DNA of 64,000 nucleotides, taken from assembly GCF_003014595.1 (NCBI RefSeq), contig NZ_PYGK01000008.1:1-64000 (forward strand), given 5' to 3'. Positions 17,401 through 27,262 of this stretch are shown piece after piece; position 1 is the stretch's first letter, and each line of letters opens with the position of its first letter. Under the pieces are notes generated by a model. It worked only from the letters and a program-made list of their open reading frames with translations, was not told the origin of the DNA and made no database searches. Both the position numbers and the translations under genes were made by a program. Source of the DNA: Chitinophaga ginsengisoli. GTDB taxonomy: Bacteria > Bacteroidota > Bacteroidia > Chitinophagales > Chitinophagaceae.

Positions 17401-20400
17401 CTATAATTCCAGTTTCACTCCAGCCGATACCGTACGGAGTGTTGGTAGCCGTAGGCCCTGAACTTCAGGATCAAGTCCTTTGTAACCGGTAAACGTTAGG
17501 AGGTTTTGTCCCAGAACGAAAACTCTCAGATCCTTCATATGAAGTTTCCTAACCCAATTATTTGAAATAGCGTAAGATATTGATGCATTTTTTAATCTAA
17601 TGAATGATGCATCAACCATGTTTTGATCACTTTGCCCGTAATAACTTTGAGATGCATAAGTGTTATCCGTGCCTGTTGAGTATTTTTGTACTGATGCGGT
17701 CGGGTGATCCAACATCTGGGACCATTGATTCAATACAGCCACCGGCTGGTTTTGGTTATATACTCCGGCCATTTTGAAAAAATTTAAGGAGTTTAACCCT
17801 GTCTGTTTAACAAATTGAATATAAAAGTCGATGTGTAGCCCTTTATAACTGATTGTATTCTGCAGTCCACCATAGTATTTTTGATAAACCTGTTTAATTG
17901 TCCGGTAATCGTCAGGATATGCAAGTTGATTGTCTTTGTTGATGTCTTCAAACGTATATGTGCCTGTTTTAGTATCAATACCAGTAAAGTGCAAAAGCTT
18001 CTGAATGTATAAAGATTGCCCAATGATATATTGATTCTTGTATGTAGAAGATCCTAAATCAGGATATGATATAAGTTTATTTTTAGGAATAGATATATTC
18101 ACCGTTGAATTCCAGGAAACTTCTTTACTTTTTATATTTACACTACTCACCTCTAACTCGAAACCATTATTCTGCACTACCGCCGGAAGGTTGTACTGAA
18201 CGGTATTAAACCCTGCGAAATTGGGTAAAGGGTAACCCACAAGCTGATTACTTGTTCGATTCCTGTAATAATCGAAGTTCATTGAAATTCTGTCTTTAAG
18301 AAAAGCCATTTCCAAACCAACTTCAATTTTTCTAACGACCTCCCAGCCAAAATAAGGATTTGCAATTTTTGTAGGATATAGTCCTCCAAGCCCTTGATAA
18401 GGATATGAAACAGGACTATATGTACTCAAATACTGATAGTCCTGTATTTGATCATTGCCGGTCGTTCCGAAGCTAGCCCTTAGTTTTCCAAAACTGATAA
18501 ATTGCATTCTATCCTTCATAAAGCTTTCCTGAGAGAAGATCCAACCAGCTCCAATTGCGCCGAAATTACCGAATTGTTTTCCTGGTCCAAATCTGCTACT
18601 ACCGTCCCTCCTTGCTGTTAGATTTAAAAGATATTTATCATCCCAGGTAAAGTTAATCCTTGTAAAGGCGCCGCAATATTTGTACTGTGTATATGTATAA
18701 CCGTAGGTCCGTATGGAGCTCGCCGCAGCAATGTTGCCAATAAGCGCATCGGTTGAGAAATCCGAAGCTAGCTGCCCTATCGTGCTTTGCTTATTATTCT
18801 GGAGCGTACCACCGACTAAGAAATCTAGCTTGCCTTTTGAAATGTTCCGTATGTAGTTGATTTGTGGCTCAACAATCCAGGTTTTTAAATCGTTGCTACC
18901 AAATGAATTGGTTCGTAAAAATGTGAAATCCGAATAAGATGGAAAATATGCGCTGAGAGGCGTCTGATTAGACTGATTCATTTGCAAATGCGTATAGCCC
19001 ATAGTTGCTTTTGCAGATAAACCAGGTAACAACTCATAGCTGAGCATTAAATTTCCGATTAAATTATCAGTTATAGCACCGGCATGTCTGTTGATTGCGC
19101 CGAGCGGATTAGTAAAGGTATTATTCTGCCAATTAAGATTTCCGAAGGAATCATAAAGTTTTGGAGTCGTTGGAGCTAATGTGATACTTTGAGTAAAATC
19201 CGTTAATGGGAGGTCACTATTATTGTTAGAATAACTTGCTGACAAGTCTGTTTTAAACCGCTGATCAGGAGAAGTGTGATTTAAGTTTAGATTCACTGAT
19301 GCTTTTTGGCTGTAATATGACCCTGAATATACCGTAGTTTGTTTATTATATGCCCCCCCAATTAGAAATTGAGTACTTGTGTTTCCACCGGAAATTGATG
19401 CATGAGCATTTGTATATTTTGCAGTTCCCCCGATTAAAACTTTTTGCCAGTCTGTATACCTTGTAGTATCCCAGGAACCATTAATATCATAATCTCTCGT
19501 TCCTGGCGTTATCCCATCATTGGAAAATGCTTCATGTCTCATCGAAAGATATTCCGGCGTATTGAGCATTTTAATTTTATGGGGTACCTTGCTATACCCT
19601 GTTGAAAAATCCACTATAACCTTTTTTTGTCCGGATTTTCCTCGCCTGGTTGTTATAATTATAACACCATTTGCACCCCTTGAGCCGTAAATAGCGGTAG
19701 CATCAGCATCCTTTAAAACTTCGATACTCTCGATGTCGGACGTGGCCAGATTATTGAATGGGCTCAATCCACTCGTTGTTCCGAAAAGCACGTCATTGCT
19801 GGGTGTGCCAACAGCACCACCACTAAAAAATTTGCTTGTGAGACTTTGCGATGGGTAAGGCACTCCATCTACAATAAATAAAGGACTATTACCATTTGCG
19901 ATGCTGTTTTGCCCCCGAAGGCGAACGGTAAGAGCACTTCCAGGATTACCACTGGTCTGCGTAATAAATAATCCAGGGATACGCCCCTCGAGAGCCATTA
20001 AGGGATCAGACACTGGCTGGTTATCAATCGTTTGACTGTTAATCGAATTTATACTTCCAGTATTAAACCGTCTTGTTGTTTTGCCGTATGCTATCACAAC
20101 GGCTTCGTCCAATTTATTGTCAGAAATATCGAGCTGCACGTCAACTATCTCAGCCGTTTTAGCTTCAACTTCTCTGGTTGTATATCCAGTGTAACTGACT
20201 GTCAGCGTTTGATTGGGTATTACCCCCTTCAAAGTGAACAAGCCTTGTTCATTGGTTGCAGTCCCTTTGCCTGTCCCTTTTATCCTAATAAAAGCACCGT
20301 ATAATGGCCCACCTTTTTCGTCTGTGACTTTGCCTGAAACGTTGAATCCCATAACGTTTGCGCTATCTATTACAGGAGTAGTTGAGTTTTTATACGCTTT

Positions 20401-20709
20401 TTTATGCACTGTTATATAATCATCTGTTGATGACCAGGTCAAGTTTTTGTTTTTAAACAAAGTGGAGAGTACGTCCTCAATCGTTGCATTTTGAAAACTA
20501 ACTTTAATTTTTTCGCCACTATCCAACACCTTATCTGAGAAAAGGATTTGTTTCCCGGTTTTGCTGAAAATAAAATCAAATACTTCTTTAAAAGTGTAAG
20601 TGCCAGAGATTGTAACCAGCTTATCAGATGGTAAATCTTTTGATTGGCTATTTGTCGAAAAGTGCATAAAAAGGCACAATAAGATCATAGCACAAAGAGA
20701 TGTTCTCAT
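17401..20709 (-). CDS. SusC/RagA-family TonB-dependent transporter with STN domain
   Basis: 1102 residues. In order: signal peptide (about 1-22), secretin/TonB N-terminal (STN) signalling domain (about 30-105), carboxypeptidase-regulatory-like domain (about 120-205, SGKVTDEKGGPLYGAFI), TonB plug (about 210-350, MALEGRIPGLFITQ, LFIVDGVPYPSQ, IEVLKDADATAIYGSRGANG) and the beta-barrel to the C-terminus. The STN domain signals ligand passage to a FecR protein, matching the sigma/FecR pair at 5780-7521. It carries an unknown ligand across the outer membrane with the SusD encoded next. Confidence 0.95.
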   Translation of the reverse strand: MRTSLCAMILLCLFMHFSTNSQSKDLPSDKLVTISGTYTFKEVFDFIFSKTGKQILFSDKVLDSGEKIKVSFQNATIEDVLSTLFKNKNLTWSSTDDYITVHKKAYKNSTTPVIDSANVMGFNVSGKVTDEKGGPLYGAFIRIKGTGKGTATNEQGLFTLKGVIPNQTLTVSYTGYTTREVEAKTAEIVDVQLDISDNKLDEAVVIAYGKTTRRFNTGSINSINSQTIDNQPVSDPLMALEGRIPGLFITQTSGNPGSALTVRLRGQNSIANGNSPLFIVDGVPYPSQSLTSKFFSGGAVGTPSNDVLFGTTSGLSPFNNLATSDIESIEVLKDADATAIYGSRGANGVIIITTRRGKSGQKKVIVDFSTGYSKVPHKIKMLNTPEYLSMRHEAFSNDGITPGTRDYDINGSWDTTRYTDWQKVLIGGTAKYTNAHASISGGNTSTQFLIGGAYNKQTTVYSGSYYSQKASVNLNLNHTSPDQRFKTDLSASYSNNNSDLPLTDFTQSITLAPTTPKLYDSFGNLNWQNNTFTNPLGAINRHAGAITDNLIGNLMLSYELLPGLSAKATMGYTHLQMNQSNQTPLSAYFPSYSDFTFLRTNSFGSNDLKTWIVEPQINYIRNISKGKLDFLVGGTLQNNKQSTIGQLASDFSTDALIGNIAAASSIRTYGYTYTQYKYCGAFTRINFTWDDKYLLNLTARRDGSSRFGPGKQFGNFGAIGAGWIFSQESFMKDRMQFISFGKLRASFGTTGNDQIQDYQYLSTYSPVSYPYQGLGGLYPTKIANPYFGWEVVRKIEVGLEMAFLKDRISMNFDYYRNRTSNQLVGYPLPNFAGFNTVQYNLPAVVQNNGFELEVSSVNIKSKEVSWNSTVNISIPKNKLISYPDLGSSTYKNQYIIGQSLYIQKLLHFTGIDTKTGTYTFEDINKDNQLAYPDDYRTIKQVYQKYYGGLQNTISYKGLHIDFYIQFVKQTGLNSLNFFKMAGVYNQNQPVAVLNQWSQMLDHPTASVQKYSTGTDNTYASQSYYGQSDQNMVDASFIRLKNASISYAISNNWVRKLHMKDLRVFVLGQNLLTFTGYKGLDPEVQGLRLPTLRTVSAGVKLEL

Positions 20710-21115
20710 TACGAGTCATTTAAAAAGTTAAATAATAATGCAGGTACTGGTTAGTTTTATTCCTTGTCACTTATATAAGCGAACAAGAACAAGTTTTGGC
20801 TGACAATCATCATGTAAAAAAATTGTTAACAACGCTATCAAGTTAAGCTATCAAACTAAGATATATCGATACGATATTAAGCTCCCCCTTATTGCCCTCA
20901 TTCATAAAGGACTGCATAATAATAAATTATATCCACTAAAGAGTTAACTACGTGTTAAGGCGGGGAAATATTTCGGAGAAAGCTAAAAAAGCCCTTTACT
21001 AAGGACTCTCAGTTCCTATAGCCGGCTAATCAATATATTGTGCTATAATGGAAAAACAATCGAAGCATATTTTCACTAAATTGAGAGATCAGTTAACCTT
21101 CCTATATGAAATAAT
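20710..21115. other. Divergent promoter region, SusC / GT-C-like gene
   Basis: 406 bases with no coding signal. It separates divergent genes and should hold the sigma-dependent promoter of the SusC operon. An imperfect inverted repeat CTTGTC...GAACAAG lies near 20763-20789. No other element was recognised. Confidence 0.5.
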
Positions 21116-22564
21116 ATGGCTCCGTCTAATTCCTTTCTTTCCACATTGCAAGATAACAGGCGTTACTTTTTGATAACGATACTTGTGACCTTCATTCAGA
21201 TTACATTATTTAAGTTTTTCTATCCATTTGCAGATTACTTCTCGGACTCATATAGCTATATATATGCGGCCGCAATACATGCTGACGTTAATATCTGGCC
21301 CATCGGTTATTCCAAGTTTCTATGGCTGTTTCATAAAGTCAGTATATCCGATACGGCTTTGGTGACAACACAGTACTTCCTGATTATCCTATCGGAACTT
21401 TATCTATTCCTTACAATAGTTCATTTTTTCCCGATTAGCAGGTTGATAAAGAATGTAATCTGGAGCTTTTTATTTCTTAACCCACTTCTGCTGTATCTAA
21501 GTAATTACATATCAAGCGACGCAATTTTCTTAGGATTGAGCTTAATCTGGATCTCTCAGCTTCTGTGGATAATAAACAGGCCTCAATGGTATCATGTAAT
21601 TGTTACAGCATTGGTGGTTGCTATTGCCTTTACAATACGTTATAACGCAATGTACTACCCTATTATAACTACGCTAGCTTTATTAATTTCAAAACAGCGG
21701 TTATTTGTAAAATTGTCTGGCATCTCACTTCCGTTACTGTTAATTACACTCTTTGTACTATTTACAAAACAAAAAACTCAAGAAATAACAGGAACAAATC
21801 AATTCTCAGTTTTTTCCGGATGGCAGTTAGCGAATAACGCACTATATATGTTCCCTCACATTGAAATTCAAAAAAATCCACCTACAGGATGTGAAGAATT
21901 TCATTTAGTTGTTGAGAAGTATTTTAAGGAAATACCGATAGAATATAAAGATGTTTCGCCACTTGAAGGAGCATTCTATATTAAATATCCACAGGCACCT
22001 CTAAAAAAATACCTGGCAGATCGTGTTGATCAAGATAAGGATACTAGCGGAGGCATCCAGTCCTGGGGCGCAGTAGCACCGATATATTATAAGTATGGGA
22101 AGTACATGATTATTCACTACCCTTTCGGCTATTTTAGGTATTTTATTGTCCCAAACTCCTATAACTATTTTCTCCCGCCGTTAGAAAAACTAGAAGAGTA
22201 TAATTTAGGATCTCTTCATGTTAGTAGTATTGCTCAGCAGTGGTTTGGTTACAGACATTCCAATGTTAAAGTGGCTAGTATAACCATTCAAAAATTAATT
22301 CTCTTCCTATTTCCCAGTATTTTTCTTCTTTTAAATGTGCTGTTTTCATTAAATGTAATTTTGTGGTTGAGAAGCAATAGAATTGCTAAGGAAGAAGCAA
22401 ATTTTAAATCATGCATAATCTTAATTTCGTTTTTTGTCATAATAAATGCTGCTTTTGGTATTCTTGCGTCCCCAATAGTGCTTCGTTATCAGGTTTTTCC
22501 AATGATAGTCTTGTTTTCTTTCACAATGTTGTTATCCAATAGATTGGATCAACAAAATGAATAA
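21116..22564 (+). CDS. Multi-pass membrane protein, GT-C glycosyltransferase-like
   Basis: 482 residues with about eleven hydrophobic segments. A first periplasmic loop has acidic residues (FADYFSDSYSYIYAA near 40-55), where GT-C-fold lipid-linked sugar transferases carry their catalytic Asp. A larger soluble loop is at about 240-380. Length and topology fit the ArnT/PMT-like superfamily; sequence motifs are weak. It stands alone, 136 bases before the gene for a secreted hydrolase fusion on the same strand, and could modify cell-surface glycans. The exact donor and acceptor cannot be read from sequence. Confidence 0.55.
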   Translation: MAPSNSFLSTLQDNRRYFLITILVTFIQITLFKFFYPFADYFSDSYSYIYAAAIHADVNIWPIGYSKFLWLFHKVSISDTALVTTQYFLIILSELYLFLTIVHFFPISRLIKNVIWSFLFLNPLLLYLSNYISSDAIFLGLSLIWISQLLWIINRPQWYHVIVTALVVAIAFTIRYNAMYYPIITTLALLISKQRLFVKLSGISLPLLLITLFVLFTKQKTQEITGTNQFSVFSGWQLANNALYMFPHIEIQKNPPTGCEEFHLVVEKYFKEIPIEYKDVSPLEGAFYIKYPQAPLKKYLADRVDQDKDTSGGIQSWGAVAPIYYKYGKYMIIHYPFGYFRYFIVPNSYNYFLPPLEKLEEYNLGSLHVSSIAQQWFGYRHSNVKVASITIQKLILFLFPSIFLLLNVLFSLNVILWLRSNRIAKEEANFKSCIILISFFVIINAAFGILASPIVLRYQVFPMIVLFSFTMLLSNRLDQQNE

Positions 22565-22700
22565 TACAGGTATTAAAATGATAATCGATTAAGTTTTTCT
22601 GACTTTAATAAAAAATATTGAGAAATAAAAATCGTTCTTGTGTCAGCCATTTCTCTGGATAACACGCTATAATAGTGAGTTCAAAACTGATCGATTTCCA

Positions 22701-24743
22701 ATGAACATTTTTTTTAGAATTTCCATTTTATTCCTAGTTGCCCTTCCAACGGAGATACAAGCTCAAGGAACATGGTCTATAGAAAAGGCCAATACCTGGA
22801 GTGCCCATGGCGGCTGGCTAACCGGTTGTAATTTTATTCCCTCTACCGCAGTTAATCAACTAGAAATGTGGCAGGAGTTAACTTTTGACACAACGACTCT
22901 TAACAAAGAGTTAGGGTACGCTGAAAAAATCGGCCTAACTATTATGCGGGTATTTCTTCATCACGTTGCCTGGCAGGAAGATCCCAATGGTTTTGTAGGA
23001 CGAATGCGTCAATATTTGGCCATTTCGAACCGGCATCACATAAAGACAATGTTTGTCTTTTTTGACGATTGCTGGAATGATTTATATGCTCCGGGAACCC
23101 AGCCAGCACTGATCCCAAGTGTACATAACAGTCAATGGCTAAAAGACCCTGGTAGTCGGATTGATGATGTCCCAGCATTGATGGACACGCTTGAAATGTA
23201 CGTAAAAGAAGTGCTAACTAAATTTAAAGATGATGAACGCGTTGCAATATGGGATTTGTATAACGAACCGGGACACTTCGGTCATAAGGAGAAAAGTTGG
23301 CCTCTTCTTAAAAATGTTGTTAGGTGGGCTCGTGAGATCAATCCCTGTCAGCCCATTACTATTGGTGTCTGGAACCAAAGTTTTGATAAATTCAATCAAT
23401 ATCAAATTGCTAATTCTGACATTATTAGTTTTCATAACTACAGAGATACCGTTTCATTAATAGCGGCAATCGACAGTTTAAAAAGATTTGGGCGGCCAGT
23501 CATCTGCACGGAATATATGAAGCGCCCTAATGGCAGCCTTTTCAGCACACATTTGCCAATCTTTAAGCGAGAGCATGTGGGAGCGATTAACTGGGGGCTC
23601 GTAGCTGGAAAAAGCCAAACAAACTTCCCACAGGGAAATAAAGGTGGAGAACCGGAACCTTCCCTTTGGTATCATGATATATTCCGTCAGGACGGTAGTC
23701 CATTCAATAGTAAGGAAACCGATCTGATCAAGGAATTGAATAAACCTGTTGGAACCGACGGAGCATATATCATATACGCCAGAAACCACGGGGTCAGTTA
23801 TTCATTAATCCACAATCGTGTTACGATAGATTCGTTTAAATTGAAAAACAGAAGGCGGCAACAAATAACAATACTACCTGCTCAATATCCTGTGAATTTC
23901 TCCCTCAAATTACACACTAAAGAAGTCAACCAACCGTATCAATATCCCTCCCCCAGCAAGCTTTTAGTGGTTTCCGACATCGAAGGAGAATTTTCCGCAT
24001 TTGTCAAACTTATGACAGCCTGCAAGGTGATGGACAGTGGATATTCCTGGACATTTGGGCCAGGCCACTTAGTCATCTGTGGGGATTTGTTTGATAGGGG
24101 TAACGATGTGACTGCATATCTATGGTTATTATATCGCCTGGAAAAACAGGCACAAAAAGCGGGAGGATACGTGCATGTAATTCTGGGAAACCATGACATT
24201 ATGAACTTGTCAGGAGATTACCGATATGTAGACTGCAAGTACTTCACTGTTGCTCGTACCCTACAAATTCCTTATAAGGAACTTTACGCTGCTAATACCG
24301 AACTTGGCAGGTGGCTGCGATCAAAGAATATAGTAGAAAAGATCGGGGACATATTGTTTATGCATGCTGGGATTTCCCAGGAGGTCAATAGCAAAAAGAT
24401 GAGCCTTGAAGCCATCAACAACTTGTGCAGACCCTTTTATGACCAACCTCGCCAGGCTATTCCCGATTCTCTGCAAATATTTTTCGGTCCCCAAAGCCCC
24501 TTTTGGTACAGGGGTTATTTTACAGGGAATATTCCGGAATCACAAATTGATGAAACACTTGCATTATACGGCTGCAGACAGGTCGTAGTAGGTCATACCA
24601 TAGTAGATAATATACAAAAGCTATACAAGGGCAGGGTAGTTGGAGTCGATGTCAACCACCATCAAGGCAACCATCAAGCACTACTCATTGAAAATGGCCA
24701 ATATTTCAGGCTGAATGACCTGGGAGAAAGGGAAACACTATAA
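22701..24743 (+). CDS. Secreted glycoside hydrolase fused to calcineurin-like phosphoesterase
   Basis: 680 residues from the ATG at 22701, which gives a clean signal peptide (FFRISILFLVALPTEIQAQ); an upstream in-frame ATG at 22638 would bury it. Residues ~25-350 are a GH5-like (clan A) barrel: DLYNEPG near 188 (acid/base Glu) and VICTEYM near 271 (nucleophile Glu). Residues ~420-675 are a metallophosphoesterase: VVSDIEGEF, GDLFDRG (near 461), GNHD (near 497), MHAG (near 555), VVVGHT (near 631), all metal-binding motifs of PPP-like bacterial phosphatases. Both active sites look complete. The two domains in one polypeptide are unusual; it may act on a phosphorylated glycan in the periplasm. Confidence 0.85.
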   Translation: MNIFFRISILFLVALPTEIQAQGTWSIEKANTWSAHGGWLTGCNFIPSTAVNQLEMWQELTFDTTTLNKELGYAEKIGLTIMRVFLHHVAWQEDPNGFVGRMRQYLAISNRHHIKTMFVFFDDCWNDLYAPGTQPALIPSVHNSQWLKDPGSRIDDVPALMDTLEMYVKEVLTKFKDDERVAIWDLYNEPGHFGHKEKSWPLLKNVVRWAREINPCQPITIGVWNQSFDKFNQYQIANSDIISFHNYRDTVSLIAAIDSLKRFGRPVICTEYMKRPNGSLFSTHLPIFKREHVGAINWGLVAGKSQTNFPQGNKGGEPEPSLWYHDIFRQDGSPFNSKETDLIKELNKPVGTDGAYIIYARNHGVSYSLIHNRVTIDSFKLKNRRRQQITILPAQYPVNFSLKLHTKEVNQPYQYPSPSKLLVVSDIEGEFSAFVKLMTACKVMDSGYSWTFGPGHLVICGDLFDRGNDVTAYLWLLYRLEKQAQKAGGYVHVILGNHDIMNLSGDYRYVDCKYFTVARTLQIPYKELYAANTELGRWLRSKNIVEKIGDILFMHAGISQEVNSKKMSLEAINNLCRPFYDQPRQAIPDSLQIFFGPQSPFWYRGYFTGNIPESQIDETLALYGCRQVVVGHTIVDNIQKLYKGRVVGVDVNHHQGNHQALLIENGQYFRLNDLGERETL

Positions 24744-24782
24744 CACAAGAATCTTCATTGATACATAAGTTTCAATGAAAAA

Positions 24783-24804
24783 AACGCCCCGGTTAACCGG
24801 GGCG
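24783..24804. terminator. Terminator with cgccccgg stem
   Basis: AACGCCCCGGTTAACCGGGGCG is a compact hairpin next to A/T-rich flanks. The same stem is found at 41852-41875 beside the paralogous intact gene. Confidence 0.75.
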
Positions 24805-24817
24805 CCAATTCACGTTT

Positions 24818-25159
24818 CTACGAAATCGTGGATTCCTTTTTGGTTGTATTACTAGGCAAATCCGTCGCAGTAACAACCACGCGAGTACCCGTGAGTGCCG
24901 CATTAGCAGCAGTTACCGTATACATCCAGAAACGTCTGTCTCTTGTATTGATGACAGCATCTCCCTGATCCAATACAGTGCCAGCCTGCGAGAAGATGAC
25001 AACTTTTACCGATGCCGGGGTAATGACGTCTCTTGCCTTGACAGCGATCAGGTCACCTACAGTTCCTTTATAGCCACTGATGTCTACACCATCAATGACA
25101 GGGGGATTCATTGCATCCCTCAAGGCTACGTTATATGCGGTCTGACCACCTTTTGCAGC
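24818..25159 (-). pseudogene. 5'-truncated copy of the 189-residue protein gene
   Basis: The reading frame matches the C-terminal ~110 residues of the intact gene at 41889-42458 almost residue for residue (VDISGYKGTVGDLIAVKARD, AANAALTGTRVV). Homology stops at 25159, where an IS66-type end begins (GTAATGATTCGG). The first ~75 codons are missing. An internal ATG at 25123 could start a short product, but the frame stays homologous upstream of it, so this is a disrupted gene. The downstream terminator is also conserved between copies. Confidence 0.85.
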
Positions 25160-25328
25160 GTAATGATTCGGTCCTCGGCATTGAGGAACTAATCGCCGGG
25201 GGCATTACCTTTGCATCGGTTATCCTTTCTTCTTCCAGTTGTGAGGTAATAAATTGATCAGCTGATTAGCAGGGCAGTCATGCAGACGATCATAGATATC
25301 GCAGAGGTATGTAAACGGATCTATTTCA
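25160..25328 (-). mobile_element. IS66-family remnant (3' end of tnpC)
   Basis: The minus strand reads EIDPFTYLCDIYDRLHDCPA and then NQLINLLPHNWKKKG-stop, the characteristic C-terminus of IS66 TnpC transposases. The element end at 25160 begins GTAA, as IS66 family ends do, and lies exactly where the truncated gene loses homology. Everything upstream in tnpC is missing and replaced by the IS21 segment. Confidence 0.75.
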
Positions 25329-26798
25329 TTAAGATAGCCCAGCCTTTAAAATGCGCTCAACAGTATGATAGCCGGCTTTATGATATTCCAGTGCCCGATG
25401 ACAGGCTTGTTCAAGGCGCTGTATGGTATAATCCTTTCCCAAGGCTAGTATACCCTGACATTGCTTATAAGCGATTTCCGGATAGCTATACTGACCTAAT
25501 AACCTTTGGATATAGAGACGCGTATTATTCCCGGCCAAAGCTGCTTTATCCTCAAAAAACTGAGGACTCCAGCCATTATAAACCTGATGAGTAGAGGGCA
25601 TATGATCGCTGACGGTGGTATAGTGTCCAGGTGTAAAACAACGACGATGACTGGCTATGCGGGTATGATTATAGAAGATCTCTACTGCCACCTGATTATA
25701 TTGTACTTCCACATGTAATCCCTGATAACGATAGGGTACGCTATAGTAGTTACGACTCTCACTTAAATAGATATAACTTGTTTTCTGCACCTTGGCTCGT
25801 CTGTATTGCCTTAGATGGTAGCGCCCCTGTGGTAGCGGTTGCAACCATTCTTTTTCAGTATCAATAAATTGTTGTCGACGAGTAGTACCTCCATGAGCAA
25901 ACAGGTAGTCATTATAAGTGATCAGCATATTGCTGATCTCAGCATTGAGCTCTTCGAGAGAAAAGAAGGTGTGACGGGATAGCGGATAATAAATACGCTG
26001 GTATACCAGCTCCACTGCGCGTTCAACTAATGCCTTATCTTGCGGGTGATACGGGCGGGCAGGGTCTACTGCGCAACCATAGAAAAGTGCAAAATCGGCC
26101 AATGTCTTATTGATCAGTGGTGCATATTTATGTGCTTTGCTCACCGCGCTTTTGAGATTGTCTGATACGATGGCCTGAGGAACACCTCCCAGCCACTGCA
26201 GGCAGGAAGATAAACAACTGATCAGGTCTTCCCGTTTCTGCGAGTACACTGCCTTTACAAAAGTATATTGGCTACAAGGCAGCACTGCAACGAATACTTC
26301 CACCGCTATCAGTTCTCCTGTAGTTTTATCAACATAGGAGAGCTTATCACCACAAAAGTCTACATACAGCTTGTCGCCTGCCTTATGTAATAGTTTTCCT
26401 CCTGGCGCGGTTCTTTTATTCCACTGTCGTATATGCCAGCAAAATTGTGTATAACGATAACCATCGGGATGCTTGAGCACGTATTCCTGATGCAATGCTC
26501 CAAGTGTACAACCTGGCTTCAGTAATTCCTGTTCAAAGTAGCTGAAGTAGCCTGCCAGTGTCTCATAGCGTTCTTTCTCAGTCTGACTATCCTCTGTAAA
26601 CAATTCTGCGAGTTCGCCATCTTCTAACTGTAATAAAGCATCCCATGACAGATCCAATGCTTTAAAGCGGGCCATGTAACTGTCTACTGTCTTACGGTTG
26701 ATCTTAATGTAATCGGCAATCTTGCGATTACTCCAGCCCTTCTGTTTCAGTGAAATTAATGTACGTACTTCCATGACATTGATTCTTTGACCCGCCAT
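25329..26798 (-). CDS. istA: IS21-family transposase IstA
   Basis: 489 residues from the ATG at 26798, or 497 from 26822. The N-terminal helix-turn-helix (about 10-45, KQKGWSNRKIADYIKINRKT) is followed by an RNase H-fold DDE integrase core: YVDFCGDKLSYVD (first Asp near 145), AIVSDNLKSAVSKA (second Asp near 210) and HPQDKALVERAVEL (Glu near 255). The C-terminal region has the usual IstA beta-barrel (SYIYLSESRNYYSVPYRY). The gene looks intact, but its ATPase partner IstB is absent here, so transposition would need IstB from another copy. Confidence 0.93.
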   Translation of the reverse strand: MAGQRINVMEVRTLISLKQKGWSNRKIADYIKINRKTVDSYMARFKALDLSWDALLQLEDGELAELFTEDSQTEKERYETLAGYFSYFEQELLKPGCTLGALHQEYVLKHPDGYRYTQFCWHIRQWNKRTAPGGKLLHKAGDKLYVDFCGDKLSYVDKTTGELIAVEVFVAVLPCSQYTFVKAVYSQKREDLISCLSSCLQWLGGVPQAIVSDNLKSAVSKAHKYAPLINKTLADFALFYGCAVDPARPYHPQDKALVERAVELVYQRIYYPLSRHTFFSLEELNAEISNMLITYNDYLFAHGGTTRRQQFIDTEKEWLQPLPQGRYHLRQYRRAKVQKTSYIYLSESRNYYSVPYRYQGLHVEVQYNQVAVEIFYNHTRIASHRRCFTPGHYTTVSDHMPSTHQVYNGWSPQFFEDKAALAGNNTRLYIQRLLGQYSYPEIAYKQCQGILALGKDYTIQRLEQACHRALEYHKAGYHTVERILKAGLS

Positions 26799-26845
26799 AT
26801 ACCTATCGCTTTTTAGGTACAAGACTATTGCAAATCATGGAAAGT

Positions 26846-27081
26846 GGCCCAATGACCTCCGTTTTACAGATTGGTTATTGATTAACTTGGCCCGATGACC
26901 TCCGTTATTAGCGGTTGACAACATTATTTTGGCCCAATAACCTCCGTTTTCGTGTGTAAAACTTAAAAACCGGTTCATTAATCCGTTTTAGGCGGATAGA
27001 TATTCTTGTTTTTTGGCCCAATATCACCGTTTTGACTGGCCCGCTATGCTCCGTTAAGGGTGGCCCAATGACCTCCGTTTT
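26846..27081. repeat. Six IS21-type terminal repeats
   Basis: Copies of GGCCCaATGACCTCCGTT start at 26846, 26889, 26931, 27015, 27038 and 27062. Those at 27015 and 27038 are the most diverged. Spacing is 43, 42, 84, 23 and 24 bases. They match the multiple IstA-binding repeats at IS21 ends. Irregular spacing and lack of unique spacers rule out CRISPR. Confidence 0.75.
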
Positions 27082-27262
27082 AGACAACCGGGACGTTTAC
27101 TGTATTTTCAAAAATAGCTTTATACAGTTTTGATAATCTAAACAGGAAGAATTCGATATCTCTATGATCTCAATTTAAATAATTCTTTGTATCATCCAAG
27201 TACAAAAGGCGATATGCTTGACTATATTGCAGATGAGAAAATAAAATCTGGTAGGCATCCGT

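Larger units (their letters stand above)
25329..27086 (-). mobile_element. IS21-family element, istB missing
   Basis: It contains istA and, upstream of it, six copies of a terminal sequence close to TGGCCCAATGACCTCCGTTT (26846-27081), as in IS21-type multiple terminal repeats. The outer end is near 27086 (TGTC reading inward). After the istA stop, which overlaps an ATG as is usual for istB, only two codons follow before a stop and the IS66 remnant, so istB and the other end are lost. Probably immobile by itself. Confidence 0.8.

Noticed and set aside
26846-27081. Six short repeats that could look like a CRISPR array
   Set aside because: Spacing is irregular (23-84 bases), repeats are diverged, and they sit at the end of an IS21 element, where multiple terminal repeats are expected.
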